NCBI GenBank assembly: GCA_964370855.1
Contig: CAYJMF010000024.1
Coordinates: 1 to 50,301, forward strand
Direction of reading: 5' to 3'
Source of the DNA: JAKLKS01 sp964370855
GTDB taxonomy: Bacteria; Planctomycetota; JAJSAM01; JAKLKS01
DNA length: 50,301 nt
Shown: piece by piece, positions 1 to 7,887 of the stretch
How the letters are laid out: each line of letters opens with the position of its first letter
Numbering within the stretch: position 1 is the first letter of the stretch
The notes under the pieces: model-generated
Seen by the model: the letters and a program-made list of their open reading frames with translations, nothing else
Databases searched by the model: none
What the model was told of the DNA's origin: nothing
Translations under genes and position numbers: made by a program

Positions 1-54
<54 letters not shown>

Positions 55-211
55 GGAACCGCCCGGGCGAGGGGGGGTGCCCTCGGATGCGCCGAACGCA
101 CGGTGCGCGGCCGGGATCCCCCCTCTCCCCTCCACGCGGCATCTTGCCGACGCCGACGATCCGGGTCGGGTACCGTGGTGCGCGGGCAGCCATCCACAGG
201 AAAGTGACGAA

Positions 212-1318
212 GTGAGCAACGTCCCTCCCCCCCTCCGCATCGGGATCGACGCCTCGGCGCTCGCGAAGAAGGAGCGCACGGGGGTCTCGCGGTACGTCCT
301 CAGCCTCGTCGAGGCGCTGGGCGCCGTGGACCCCGAGGACCGGTTCACCCTCTGCTACCGCCTCTCCCGCCTCCGCCGCGCCCGCTGGTTCCACCGGGTG
401 AAGCGGCCGAACTTCCGCAACCGCATCTTCCAGGAGGGCATGGCCCCCGGCCTCTCCCGCACCCTCGACGTCTTCCACGGGCCCGACGCCCGCGTCCCGC
501 GCCTGGGCCGGGTCCCCCTCGTGGCCACGGTCCACGACGTCTTCAGCCTCGACTCCGACAGGTGGGCCGACGAGGGGTTCCGGGAGAAGAAGCGCCGCGC
601 CTACGCCGACCTCGCCGCCCGGGCCCGGTTCCTCCTCTTCGTGTCGAGCCACTCCCGGGACCGCTTCCTCGAGTTCCACCCCGTGGAGTCCGACCGCGTC
701 CGCGTCGTCCCCGAGGGCGTGGACGGGGGCTTCGGGAGGGTGGACCCGGCCGCCGCCGCCGCCGCCCGCGCCCGCCTCGGCGTCCCCCCGGAGTACCTCC
801 TCTTCCTCGGCCAGGTCTCGGCCCGCAAGAACGCCGTCCGCGTGCTCGAGGCCGTGGCGTCCCTCCCCGCCTCCGCGCCGCCCCTCGTCCTCGCCGGCCC
901 CCGCAAGCACGGGTGGGAGGAGGTCCTCGACGCCTACCACCGCCTCGGCCTCGGCCCCCGGGCGCAGTTCCTCGGCCACGTCGCCGAGGCCGACCTCGCG
1001 CCCCTCTACGCCGGCGCCCGGGCCCTCGTCTTCCCGAGCCTCGACGAGGGCTTCGGCCTCCCCGTGCTGGAGGCCTTCGCCTGCGGAACGCCGGTGCTGG
1101 CCTCCACGGCGGGGGCCCTCCCGGAGACCGCCGGCGGCGGCGCCCTCCTCGTGGATCCCCTCTCCGTCCCGGCCATCGCCGGGGGCATCGGGCGACTCCT
1201 CGCCGGCGGGGAGTTCGTCCGCGACCTCGTCGCGAAGGGCCGCCGCCGCGCCGCGGAGCTCACCTGGGAGGAGACCGCCCGCCGCACCCTGGCCGTCTAC
1301 CGCGAGGCGGCGCGGTGA
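212..1318 (+). CDS. Glycosyltransferase family 4 (GT-B fold)
   Basis: A 368-residue GT-B glycosyltransferase that should move a sugar from a nucleotide donor onto an envelope glycan or lipid-linked acceptor at the cytoplasmic face. The N-terminus RIGIDASAL begins the acceptor-side Rossmann domain. The donor domain shows FLGQVSARKN, then a retaining EX7E motif with E279 and E287 inside DEGFGLPVLE. I start at GTG 212, preceded by AGGAAAG at 198-204, rather than the in-frame ATG at 77, because the extra 45 residues look non-coding and homology begins right after GTG. The stop overlaps the next gene by 4 bases (GTGA). First gene of a four-gene glycan assembly and export operon. Acceptor and sugar cannot be told from sequence. 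Confidence 0.9.
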   Translation: MSNVPPPLRIGIDASALAKKERTGVSRYVLSLVEALGAVDPEDRFTLCYRLSRLRRARWFHRVKRPNFRNRIFQEGMAPGLSRTLDVFHGPDARVPRLGRVPLVATVHDVFSLDSDRWADEGFREKKRRAYADLAARARFLLFVSSHSRDRFLEFHPVESDRVRVVPEGVDGGFGRVDPAAAAAARARLGVPPEYLLFLGQVSARKNAVRVLEAVASLPASAPPLVLAGPRKHGWEEVLDAYHRLGLGPRAQFLGHVAEADLAPLYAGARALVFPSLDEGFGLPVLEAFACGTPVLASTAGALPETAGGGALLVDPLSVPAIAGGIGRLLAGGEFVRDLVAKGRRRAAELTWEETARRTLAVYREAAR

Positions 1319-2049
1319 GGGCCGTCGTCGTCCTCCCCACCTACGAGGAGCGGGAGAACCTCCCCCTCGTCGCCGCGGGCATCCTCCACCAGCCGGGGGA
1401 GTTCCGGATCCTCGTCGTGGACGACGGCTCCCCCGACGGCACCGGGGAGGTCGCCGACGCCCTCGCCGCGGCCCACCCCGGCCGCGTGGCGGTCCTCCAC
1501 CGGGAGCGCAAGGAGGGGCTCGGCCGGGCCTACGCCGCGGGCTTCGCCCGGGCCCTCGAGGAGGGGGCCGACCTCGTCTTCCAGATGGACGCCGACCTCT
1601 CCCACGACCCCGCCATCCTCCCGTCCCTCCGCGCCCCCCTCGAGCGGGGCGATGCGGACCTCGTCCTCGGCTCCCGCTACGCCGAGGGCGGAGGCACCGC
1701 GGGCTGGGGGATGGGGCGGCGCCTCCTCTCGCGGTGGGGGACCTTCTACGCGAGAGCCTGGCTCCGCCTCCCGCAGCGGGACCTCACGGGGGGGTTCAAG
1801 GGGTGGACGGCGGACCTGCTGCGGCGCGTGGATCCCCGGGCCGTGGCGGCGAAGGGGTACGCTTTCCAGGTGGAGACCACTTTCCGGGCGGTCCGGGCCG
1901 GGGCGCGCGTCGTGGAGGTCCCCATCGTCTTCCCCGAGCGCGTTGCGGGACGCTCGAAGATGAGCCTCCCCGTCGCCCTGGAGGCGGCCTGGCGGGTCCC
2001 TCTCCTGGCCCTCTTCCCGCCGCCCCGCGCGGAGGGGGGCCGGCCGTGA
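1315..2049 (+). CDS. Glycosyltransferase family 2, polyprenol-phosphate mannose synthase-like
   Basis: A 244-residue GT-A enzyme of the dolichol-phosphate mannose synthase (DPM1) type. The start reads VVLPTYEERENLPLV, followed by DDGSPDGT (nucleotide binding) and the metal site MDADLSHDP, then GSRYAEGG and a conserved TGGFKGW segment near residue 160. It lacks the C-terminal membrane segments of GtrB-type relatives, so it is the short soluble-catalytic form. By family it transfers a hexose from a nucleotide sugar to polyprenyl phosphate, supplying a lipid-linked donor for GT-C enzymes such as the one at 21984-23552. The GTG start lies inside the preceding stop codon context, and the end overlaps the next start by 4 bases, implying coupled translation. 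Confidence 0.9.
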   Translation: MRAVVVLPTYEERENLPLVAAGILHQPGEFRILVVDDGSPDGTGEVADALAAAHPGRVAVLHRERKEGLGRAYAAGFARALEEGADLVFQMDADLSHDPAILPSLRAPLERGDADLVLGSRYAEGGGTAGWGMGRRLLSRWGTFYARAWLRLPQRDLTGGFKGWTADLLRRVDPRAVAAKGYAFQVETTFRAVRAGARVVEVPIVFPERVAGRSKMSLPVALEAAWRVPLLALFPPPRAEGGRP

Positions 2050-3185
2050 GGGTCCTCCACCTCAACACCGAGCGCACCTGGCGCGGCGGCGAGCAGCAGA
2101 ACCTCTGGCTCGCCGCGGGGCTCCGCGACCTCGGCGAGGAATCGGAGGTCGTGGCGCAGCCCGGCTCCCCCCTCGCCGAGCGGGCCCGGGCCCTCGGCCT
2201 CCCCGTGCACGAGGTCGCCATGCGGGGGGAGTGGGATTTCGGCGCCGTGGGGGAGCTCCGCCGCCTCTTCGAGGAGCGCCGCCCCGACCTCGTCCACATG
2301 CACACGAGCCACGCCCACACCCTCGGCTGCCTCGCCGCCCGCCGGCCCCGGTCGAGGACCGGCCGCCCGCTGCTGGCGGTCTCCCGCCGCGTGGACTTCT
2401 CCATCTACCGGAACTTCCTCCGGACCTCCTGGCTCAAGTACCGATTTCTCGGGGATCGTTACATCGCCATCAGCCGGGCCGTCCGCGACGTCCTCGTGAA
2501 GGACGGAATCCCCGGGGACCGCATCGAGGTCGTCTGGAGCGGCGTGGACGCCCATCGCATGGAGCGGGCGGCGCGGAAGGATCTGCGCGGGGAGCTGGGC
2601 CTCCCCCCGGGCACTCCCCTCGTGGGGGACGTGGCCGCCTTCGGCTGGCACAAGGCCCAGGAGGTCCTGGTGGAGGCCTGGCCTCTGCTCCTCGCCGAGG
2701 TCCCCGGCGCCCACCTCGTCCTCATCGGGGACGGGGAGTGCCGCCCCGCGGTCGAGGCGCTGGCCCGGCGGCTCGGTCCTTCCGGTTCCTCGGTCCACTT
2801 CCTCGGCTTCCGCGACGATGTACCTGAGGTGATGGGATCCCTCGACCTCTTCGTCATGCCCTCGATCCTGGAGGGCCTCTGCACCTCCGCCCTGGACGCG
2901 CAGGCCGCGGGGGTCCCCGTCGTGGCCAGCGCCGTGGGGGGGCTCGTGGAGGCGGTGGCCGACGGCCGGACCGGCCTCCTCGTACCCCCCCGGGCCCCCC
3001 CCGCGCTGGCCGCCGCCATGGCACGGATCCTGCGTGACCGGGACCTCCGGGAGCGCTTCTCCGCCGCGGGCAGGGTCCATGTTCGTGAAAGGTTCAGCGT
3101 GAAGGCCATGGTCGAGGGTTCACGGTCCGTCTACGGGAGGATGCTGCGGGGCGAGCCCGTCCTCCTCCCGGAGGGGGTCCGTTGA
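2046..3185 (+). CDS. Glycosyltransferase family 4
   Basis: A 379-residue GT-B glycosyltransferase. The N-terminus RVLHLNTERTWRGGEQQ is typical of GT4 enzymes of the lipopolysaccharide core or capsule type (GGxE loop binding the donor). The middle carries HMHTSHAHTLG and the donor domain VGDVAAFGWHKAQEVLVEA, with MPSILEGLCTSALDAQAAG as the EX7E-like element in which the second Glu is replaced by Asp (EGLCTSALD). That substitution occurs in other GT4 proteins and does not suggest inactivity. GTG start in a 4-base overlap with the upstream gene, and the end overlaps the exporter start. Probable role is assembly of the glycolipid exported by the next gene. Confidence 0.9.
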   Translation: MRVLHLNTERTWRGGEQQNLWLAAGLRDLGEESEVVAQPGSPLAERARALGLPVHEVAMRGEWDFGAVGELRRLFEERRPDLVHMHTSHAHTLGCLAARRPRSRTGRPLLAVSRRVDFSIYRNFLRTSWLKYRFLGDRYIAISRAVRDVLVKDGIPGDRIEVVWSGVDAHRMERAARKDLRGELGLPPGTPLVGDVAAFGWHKAQEVLVEAWPLLLAEVPGAHLVLIGDGECRPAVEALARRLGPSGSSVHFLGFRDDVPEVMGSLDLFVMPSILEGLCTSALDAQAAGVPVVASAVGGLVEAVADGRTGLLVPPRAPPALAAAMARILRDRDLRERFSAAGRVHVRERFSVKAMVEGSRSVYGRMLRGEPVLLPEGVR

Positions 3186-6100
3186 AGGGCCTCAAGCGGC
3201 GGGACCTCCACCGCTCCCTGACCGTGGCCCTCGCCCTGACCACGGCGGCCCTGACCATCCTCCACTTCACCAACCGGGAGAAGGCGGTCAAGGAGGCCCG
3301 GGACCGGGTGGGCGTCGTCCACGACCAGGCCAGGAACCTCATCGCGGCCCGGGTGGTGGAGCTGAAGGCGAGCCTCGAGACCTGGGAGGGGGGCCTCGAC
3401 GAGATTCCCCCGGGGTTCGAGAAGGTCCTCCTCGTCGCCGGGTCCGACCCCCCCCTGGACATGAAGGAGGTGGTGCCCGATCCCGCCCTCCCCGCCAACG
3501 GGTTCTGGGTGCGCACCGTCAGCCCCGAGTCGGACCTCGCCCAGAACGGGGAGACGACCCTCACCGGGGTCGAGTACTCCATGGCGCTGGACTTCGTGGG
3601 CCGCGGCAAGGGCAAGGTCACCGTGAAGGCCTCCCTCGCCTCCCCCCCCGCGGCGGGGCAGGCGCCGGTCCCCGTGGAGGTGTTCCTCAAGAAGGGGGTC
3701 TCCCCGCCGGAGCGGCTGGCGGGCAATCCCCTGGCCGCGGATTCCGCCGCCGTGCCCCGCGAGGTGGAGTTCGCACTCGTCGTGGACGAGTCCATGCGGA
3801 AGACCCGCACCAGCCTCGTCCTCCGCACTCCCCCGGGGGCCCCCCCCGTGAAGGTCTCCTGGACCGCCCTTCTCGGCGACCCCCAGAAGAAGCGCATCGC
3901 CATCGGCATCAAGCGCACCTTCCGGACGGAGCGGGAGGGGCTGGGGAAGGTCCTCGAGGACGGGAAGTGGGTCGAGCGGGCGGTCCGCACGGAGAGGACG
4001 GAGCGGGTCTTCGTGCTCGGCTACGCCTCCCTCGAGGACATCGCGGAGATGCTGCGGGCCTCGGGGCTCCTCGAGACGGAGGCCTGGGGCGACCGCCTGT
4101 ACATCACCGACGAGTCGGGCACCGTGGCCGACGCCATCCCCGAGTTCCCGGAGAAGATCCGCAACAGGGTGAAGCTCGAAGGGCGCACCTCCCTCTCCTC
4201 CCTCGCCACCCAGCGCATCAAGGTCCGCAGCGCGGCGGCCCGGGAGGAGTACGAGGGCTTCGCGCGGGACCGGGTCATCGGGGCCTTCGGGGCGCTGGAG
4301 TACGTCAACGGCGGCCTCATCGTCGAACGCGAGGAGAAGAAGGTCCTCGAGGACTTCCGGGGCGTCCAGCCCTGGCACGTAGCCAGCGTCCTCTTCGGGC
4401 TCCTCCTCCTGTGGCCCCTCATCCCCCCGCTGATGCGGCGCATCCGCGAGGACACGGAGATCCCGAGGCTCCTCACCTACGCCAGGGGCTTCATCCCCCA
4501 CATGATCGCCATCGTCGTGGCGGCGGCGCTGTACTCCATGGGGCAGGGCGTCTTCGCCTACCAGGGGAAGGTGGTCCTGGACGAGGTGATCCTCAGCGGC
4601 GAGGCCTCGGTCTACGACAGGCTCGTCTCCATCTGCTGGCTGCTGGTCGCCGTCTCCGTGGGGATGTTCGCCGTGAACTGGGTGAAGGAGTACCTGGGCA
4701 AGGTCATCCAGAACCGGCTCGTCGTGGAGCTGCGCTGCATCCTCTGCGAGAAGATCGTCAACCTCCCCATGGGCTACCACTCGCGGCAGAGGGCGGGGGA
4801 CCTCCTCTCGCGCATCCAGAACGACGTGGCGGAGACCAACCGCGGGCTGGAGATGCTCTTCGGGGACGTCATCTCCGACCCCATCCTCATCGTGACCATG
4901 GTGGGGGCGGCCTTCTTCATCAACTGGCGCCTCGCCCTCGTGGTCTTCGTCGGCCTCCCCATGATCCTCGTGCCCATCTCCTACTTCGGGCAGAAGATCA
5001 AGAAGCACGCCCGGCGCCGCCAGGCCCGCAAGGCCGACGTCACCCACTCCATCAGCCAGATGCTGGCGGGCATCCGCGTGGTGAAGGCGTTCCGCATGGA
5101 GGACCACGAGGCCCGGCGCATCCGCGACGTGTCCGAGAACTTCCTCGTCGAGGCCCTGCGCGTGGCGCGGGCCCAGGTGACGAGCAAGGAGTTCCTGGAG
5201 TTCTTCTCCAACGTGTCCGTGGCCGTGATCTCCGGGCTCGGCGGGTACCTGATCCTGGAGAAGCAGTGCACGGTCGGGGACCTGACGGCGTTCTCCATCC
5301 TCATCGGGCGGATGTACAAGTCCTCGAAGAGCCTCACGGGCAACTACAACAAGATGCAGGAGTCGCTGGCGGGCACGGAGCGCATCTTCGAGGTGCTCGA
5401 CACCCCCGACGACATGGCCGACCGCCCGTCGGCCCGCGCCCTCGTCCGTCCGCGGCGGGAGATCGCCTTCGAGAACGTCTCCTTCCGGTACTCCGACGAC
5501 TCCCCCTGGGTGCTCAAGGACGTCTCCTTCCGCGTGCCCGTGGGCTCCTCCGTCGCGCTCGTGGGGGCGACGGGCTCGGGGAAGTCCACGACGCTGGACC
5601 TCGTGGCCCGCTTCTACGATCCCCAGGAGGGGCGCGTCGCCATCGACGGCGTGGACGCCCGGGACTTCAGCCGCTCGTCGCTCCTCTCCCACGTGGCCAT
5701 CGTCACGCAGGAGGCGTTCCTCTTCAACGCCTCCGTCGCGGAGAACCTCCGCTACGGGCGCCCCGGGGCGACCCAGGCTGAGCTGGAGGGGGCGGCGCGG
5801 GCGGCCTTCGTCCACGAGGAGGTCCTGCGCCAGCCCGAGGGCTACGAGACCGTGGTGGGGGAGCGGGGGACGCGCCTCTCCGGCGGACAGCGGCAGCGCC
5901 TCACCATCGCGCGGGCCATCCTCAAGGACCCGCCCATCCTCCTCCTCGACGAGGCCACGAGCGCGCTCGACTCCAAGGCGGAGCAGAAGGTGCAGGAGGC
6001 GATCTCCAACCTCATGAAGGACCGCACCACCTTCGTCATCGCCCACCGGCTCTCCACCATCCGCGGGGTGGATCGGATCCTGGTGCTCGAGGGGGGGACC

Positions 6101-6223
6101 ATCGCCGAGCAGGGGAGCCACGAGGAGCTGATGGCCATCCCCGGGGGCCTCTACCGGAGGCTCCACAACATCCAGTTCGGCCACGAGGCCGAGGACGGCG
6201 GGAGCGGGGCGGCGGCGGGATAG
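3182..6223 (+). CDS. MsbA-type ABC exporter with large N-terminal sensor-like domain
   Basis: A 1013-residue half-transporter. From about residue 430 it is a standard type IV ABC exporter: six hydrophobic segments, then a nucleotide-binding domain with Walker A GATGSGKST (about 795), Q-loop VTQEAFLFN, signature LSGGQRQR (about 900), Walker B ILLLDEATSALD and H-loop AHRLSTI. Such proteins dimerise and flip lipid-linked substrates. Residues 1-420 are extra: one N-terminal membrane segment, about 370 extracytoplasmic residues, and a second membrane segment near 400-418. The end of that region (GRTSLSSLATQR, VIGAFGALEYVNGGLIVE) resembles Cache-type sensor domains, but that is only a visual match. 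Start is TTG 3182 in a 4-base overlap with the glycosyltransferase stop. Usual MsbA length is about 580, so the extension is striking. Confidence 0.9.
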   Translation: MKGLKRRDLHRSLTVALALTTAALTILHFTNREKAVKEARDRVGVVHDQARNLIAARVVELKASLETWEGGLDEIPPGFEKVLLVAGSDPPLDMKEVVPDPALPANGFWVRTVSPESDLAQNGETTLTGVEYSMALDFVGRGKGKVTVKASLASPPAAGQAPVPVEVFLKKGVSPPERLAGNPLAADSAAVPREVEFALVVDESMRKTRTSLVLRTPPGAPPVKVSWTALLGDPQKKRIAIGIKRTFRTEREGLGKVLEDGKWVERAVRTERTERVFVLGYASLEDIAEMLRASGLLETEAWGDRLYITDESGTVADAIPEFPEKIRNRVKLEGRTSLSSLATQRIKVRSAAAREEYEGFARDRVIGAFGALEYVNGGLIVEREEKKVLEDFRGVQPWHVASVLFGLLLLWPLIPPLMRRIREDTEIPRLLTYARGFIPHMIAIVVAAALYSMGQGVFAYQGKVVLDEVILSGEASVYDRLVSICWLLVAVSVGMFAVNWVKEYLGKVIQNRLVVELRCILCEKIVNLPMGYHSRQRAGDLLSRIQNDVAETNRGLEMLFGDVISDPILIVTMVGAAFFINWRLALVVFVGLPMILVPISYFGQKIKKHARRRQARKADVTHSISQMLAGIRVVKAFRMEDHEARRIRDVSENFLVEALRVARAQVTSKEFLEFFSNVSVAVISGLGGYLILEKQCTVGDLTAFSILIGRMYKSSKSLTGNYNKMQESLAGTERIFEVLDTPDDMADRPSARALVRPRREIAFENVSFRYSDDSPWVLKDVSFRVPVGSSVALVGATGSGKSTTLDLVARFYDPQEGRVAIDGVDARDFSRSSLLSHVAIVTQEAFLFNASVAENLRYGRPGATQAELEGAARAAFVHEEVLRQPEGYETVVGERGTRLSGGQRQRLTIARAILKDPPILLLDEATSALDSKAEQKVQEAISNLMKDRTTFVIAHRLSTIRGVDRILVLEGGTIAEQGSHEELMAIPGGLYRRLHNIQFGHEAEDGGSGAAAG

Positions 6224-6225
6224 GG

Positions 6226-6651
6226 CTAGGAGCGCAGGTCGATGCGGCGCGCCGGCTTCGCGTGGATGGCGGCGTCGTGGCGCGGGTCCCCGCGGCGGTC
6301 GGGGTGGCGGTCGGCGTGGGGGGGCGTGAGGAAGCGGCGGGAATCCGACCCCATCTGCTCCTGGACGAAGGCCGTGAGCGCGGCGTGGGCCCCGGCGTCG
6401 CCCCGGCCGGCGGCGGAGGCGAGCAGGGTGTCGGCCTCGTCCTCGGGCAGGCGGCCCGTGCAGAAGAGCTCGTCGGCGAGGTAGCAGCGGACCTCCATCC
6501 CGTAGCGGTCCACCTGCACCTCGAAGGGCCAGCGGCCGATCCGGGTGTGCCAGTGGTGGACCCCGGAGCCCGCGGGCTCCTCCGTGAACGGGGCGCCCCC
6601 CGCGGCGTGGAGCCGGCCGACCAGCGTCCGAACGGTTTCCGCACGTGTCAT
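6226..6651 (-). CDS. Hypothetical protein, 141 aa
   Basis: I do not recognise this family. It is a soluble, acidic-to-neutral protein with no signal peptide or membrane segment. Its middle reads GRWPFEVQVDRYGMEVRCYLADELFC and the C-terminus is rich in His, Asp and Arg (HADRHPDRRGDPRHD). It converges with the ABC exporter, leaving only two bases between the stops. The ATG has no Shine-Dalgarno; instead a TATCCT hexamer sits 8 bases upstream (6660-6665), and the inverted repeat at 6667-6770 follows immediately. Codon third positions are strongly G/C as in true genes here. Confidence 0.7.
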   Translation of the reverse strand: MTRAETVRTLVGRLHAAGGAPFTEEPAGSGVHHWHTRIGRWPFEVQVDRYGMEVRCYLADELFCTGRLPEDEADTLLASAAGRGDAGAHAALTAFVQEQMGSDSRRFLTPPHADRHPDRRGDPRHDAAIHAKPARRIDLRS

Positions 6652-6659
6652 GGGGAGGG

Positions 6660-6665
6660 AGGATA
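6660..6665 (-). promoter_or_regulatory. -10-like TATCCT, leaderless-type spacing
   Basis: On the minus strand TATCCT is followed by 8 bases and then the ATG at 6651, with no Shine-Dalgarno. The same hexamer precedes the genes at 15416, 23552 and 48272. Position fits transcription starting at or next to the start codon. Confidence 0.4.
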
Positions 6666-6666
6666 T

Positions 6667-6770
6667 CGCAGCAAAACGGTGTCAGACACCTATTTGCTGC
6701 GAACGTGGTCCCGCGGCGAACCGGGAGTCCCTCGTCGCAGCAAATAGGTGTCTGACACCGTTTTGCTGCG
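6667..6770. repeat. Long perfect inverted repeat, REP-like
   Basis: Two 36-base arms (6667-6702 and 6735-6770) are perfect reverse complements around a 32-base GC-rich loop. Each arm is itself nearly self-complementary: GCAGCAAA at one end, TTTGCTGC at the other and GGTGTCAGACACC between. The element fills the gap exactly, touching the corA stop codon at 6771. GGTGTCNGACACC recurs at 33121 and, in variant form, at 31649-31786. The layout is that of paired REP/BIME elements mobilised by Y1 (RAYT) transposases; none is encoded in this window. It could also act as a bidirectional terminator for corA. Confidence 0.9.
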
Positions 6771-7739
6771 CTACACCCACCCCTTCCGGCGGAAGGCGAA
6801 GTACATGGCGATGCCGAGGACGAGCATGACGCCGCAGGTGATGGCGAACCCCTGGGGGTGGGCGAGGAGGGGCATGTACTGGAAGTTCATGCCGTAGATC
6901 CCGGTGACGAAGGTGAGGGGGAGGATGATGGTCGCCACGAGGGAGAGCCCCTTCATGACCTCGTTCATCCGGTTGGACATGATGGAGATGTAGGCGTCCC
7001 GCGCCCCGCCCACCTCGTCCCGGAGTCCTTCCACCGTGTCGTGGATCCTCACGACGTGGTCGTAGATGTCGCGGAAGAAGGTGCGCCCCTTCTTGCTGAC
7101 GACCGCGTGGCCCTCCCTCGCCAGGGAGTTCATCACGTCCCGCTGGTGGCGCACCGTGCGGAACAGCTCCTGGAGATCCCGCTTGATGCCGAGGATCCGC
7201 TTCAGCGTGTCCGGGGTCGGTTGCTCGAGGACCTCGTCCTCGAGGAGATCCACGCGCTCGTCCACGTCGTCCACCACCACGGTGTACCGGTCCACCATGC
7301 GGTCGATGATCTGGTGGAGGAGGAGGTCGGCCCCGTGGGCCATGGCGAGCTTCGGATCCCGGGCGACCCTCTCCATGACCTCCCCGATGGACCGGCGCTT
7401 CTCCACGTGGTGGGTGACGACGTAGTGCTTCCCGAGGAAGAAGTCCACCTCCTCGAGGAGGACCCCCTCCTCCCTCTTGTTCCACGAGTGGAAGACGAGG
7501 TAGAGGTAGTCCTCGTAGTCGTCCACCTTGGGGCGGGACTGGGCGTGGATGCAGTCCTCGATGGCGAGGGGGTGGAAGTTGAAGAGTTCGGGCCCGAGGA
7601 GGGCCACCTCCTGCTCCGTGGGGTCCTCGAAGTCCATCCAGAGGAGCCCCTTGCGGGCCTCCAGGGCGGCCTTGAGGGCCGCCGCGTCGAGGTCCTGCCT
7701 GAGGTCGCCGTCGCCCGTCCAGAGAAAGGATCGGATCAT
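6771..7739 (-). CDS. corA: Magnesium/cobalt transporter CorA
   Basis: A 322-residue CorA-family divalent cation channel of the inner membrane, taking up magnesium and possibly cobalt or nickel as a pentamer. The cytoplasmic N-terminal funnel includes the family block LDLEDP-like MDFEDPTEQE near residue 37 and FNFHPLAIEDCIH. The long stalk helix is followed by the first membrane helix (about 262-282) and the hallmark GMNF pore motif at 283-286, then the second helix and a basic tail. Full length for the family. ATG start without a Shine-Dalgarno, with TAGAGT 8 bases upstream (7748-7753). It lies downstream of feoAB on the same strand but is separated by a large inverted repeat, so it is probably its own unit. 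Confidence 0.97.
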   Translation of the reverse strand: MIRSFLWTGDGDLRQDLDAAALKAALEARKGLLWMDFEDPTEQEVALLGPELFNFHPLAIEDCIHAQSRPKVDDYEDYLYLVFHSWNKREEGVLLEEVDFFLGKHYVVTHHVEKRRSIGEVMERVARDPKLAMAHGADLLLHQIIDRMVDRYTVVVDDVDERVDLLEDEVLEQPTPDTLKRILGIKRDLQELFRTVRHQRDVMNSLAREGHAVVSKKGRTFFRDIYDHVVRIHDTVEGLRDEVGGARDAYISIMSNRMNEVMKGLSLVATIILPLTFVTGIYGMNFQYMPLLAHPQGFAITCGVMLVLGIAMYFAFRRKGWV

Positions 7740-7747
7740 CGCCCGAA

Positions 7748-7753
7748 ACTCTA
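7748..7753 (-). promoter_or_regulatory. -10-like TAGAGT before corA
   Basis: Minus-strand TAGAGT lies 8 bases ahead of the corA ATG with no Shine-Dalgarno between. Same leaderless-type spacing as at several other genes in the window. Confidence 0.35.
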
Positions 7754-7763
7754 CGACGGGGCG

Positions 7764-7870
7764 GAGACGGGGACGTTCTCAAGTTATAAAGTTATTCCCC
7801 GCTCCCCCCCCGAGGCATGGCCGGGGCTGGTAGCCGGAATAACTTTATAACTTGAGAACGTCCCCGTCTC
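7764..7870. repeat. 35-base perfect inverted repeat, AT-rich core
   Basis: Arms 7764-7798 and 7836-7870 are perfect reverse complements of 35 bases with a 37-base loop. Each arm runs from GAGACGGGGACG to an AT-rich stretch with TTATAAAGTTATT, which stands out in this GC-rich sequence. It occupies nearly all of the space between the corA start and the feoB stop. It is unrelated in sequence to the element at 6667 but similar in architecture. It may be a MITE-like or REP-like mobile element. The AT-rich palindrome could also terminate feoAB transcription. Confidence 0.9.
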
Positions 7871-7887
7871 GCCGCCCCCCTCGCCCC

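Noticed and set aside
171..176. TACCGT as promoter for the glycan operon.
   Set aside because: Weak hexamer with no -35 at proper spacing and close to the artefactual contig end.
77..211. An in-frame upstream ATG that would extend the first glycosyltransferase by 45 residues.
   Set aside because: The added residues have no family resemblance, and GTG 212 has a good Shine-Dalgarno directly before RIGIDAS.
3131..6184. A 1017-residue open frame antisense to the ABC exporter.
   Set aside because: It is a shadow of the real gene caused by high GC; composition is Glu/Asp/Gly/Val/His-rich low complexity and there is no family.
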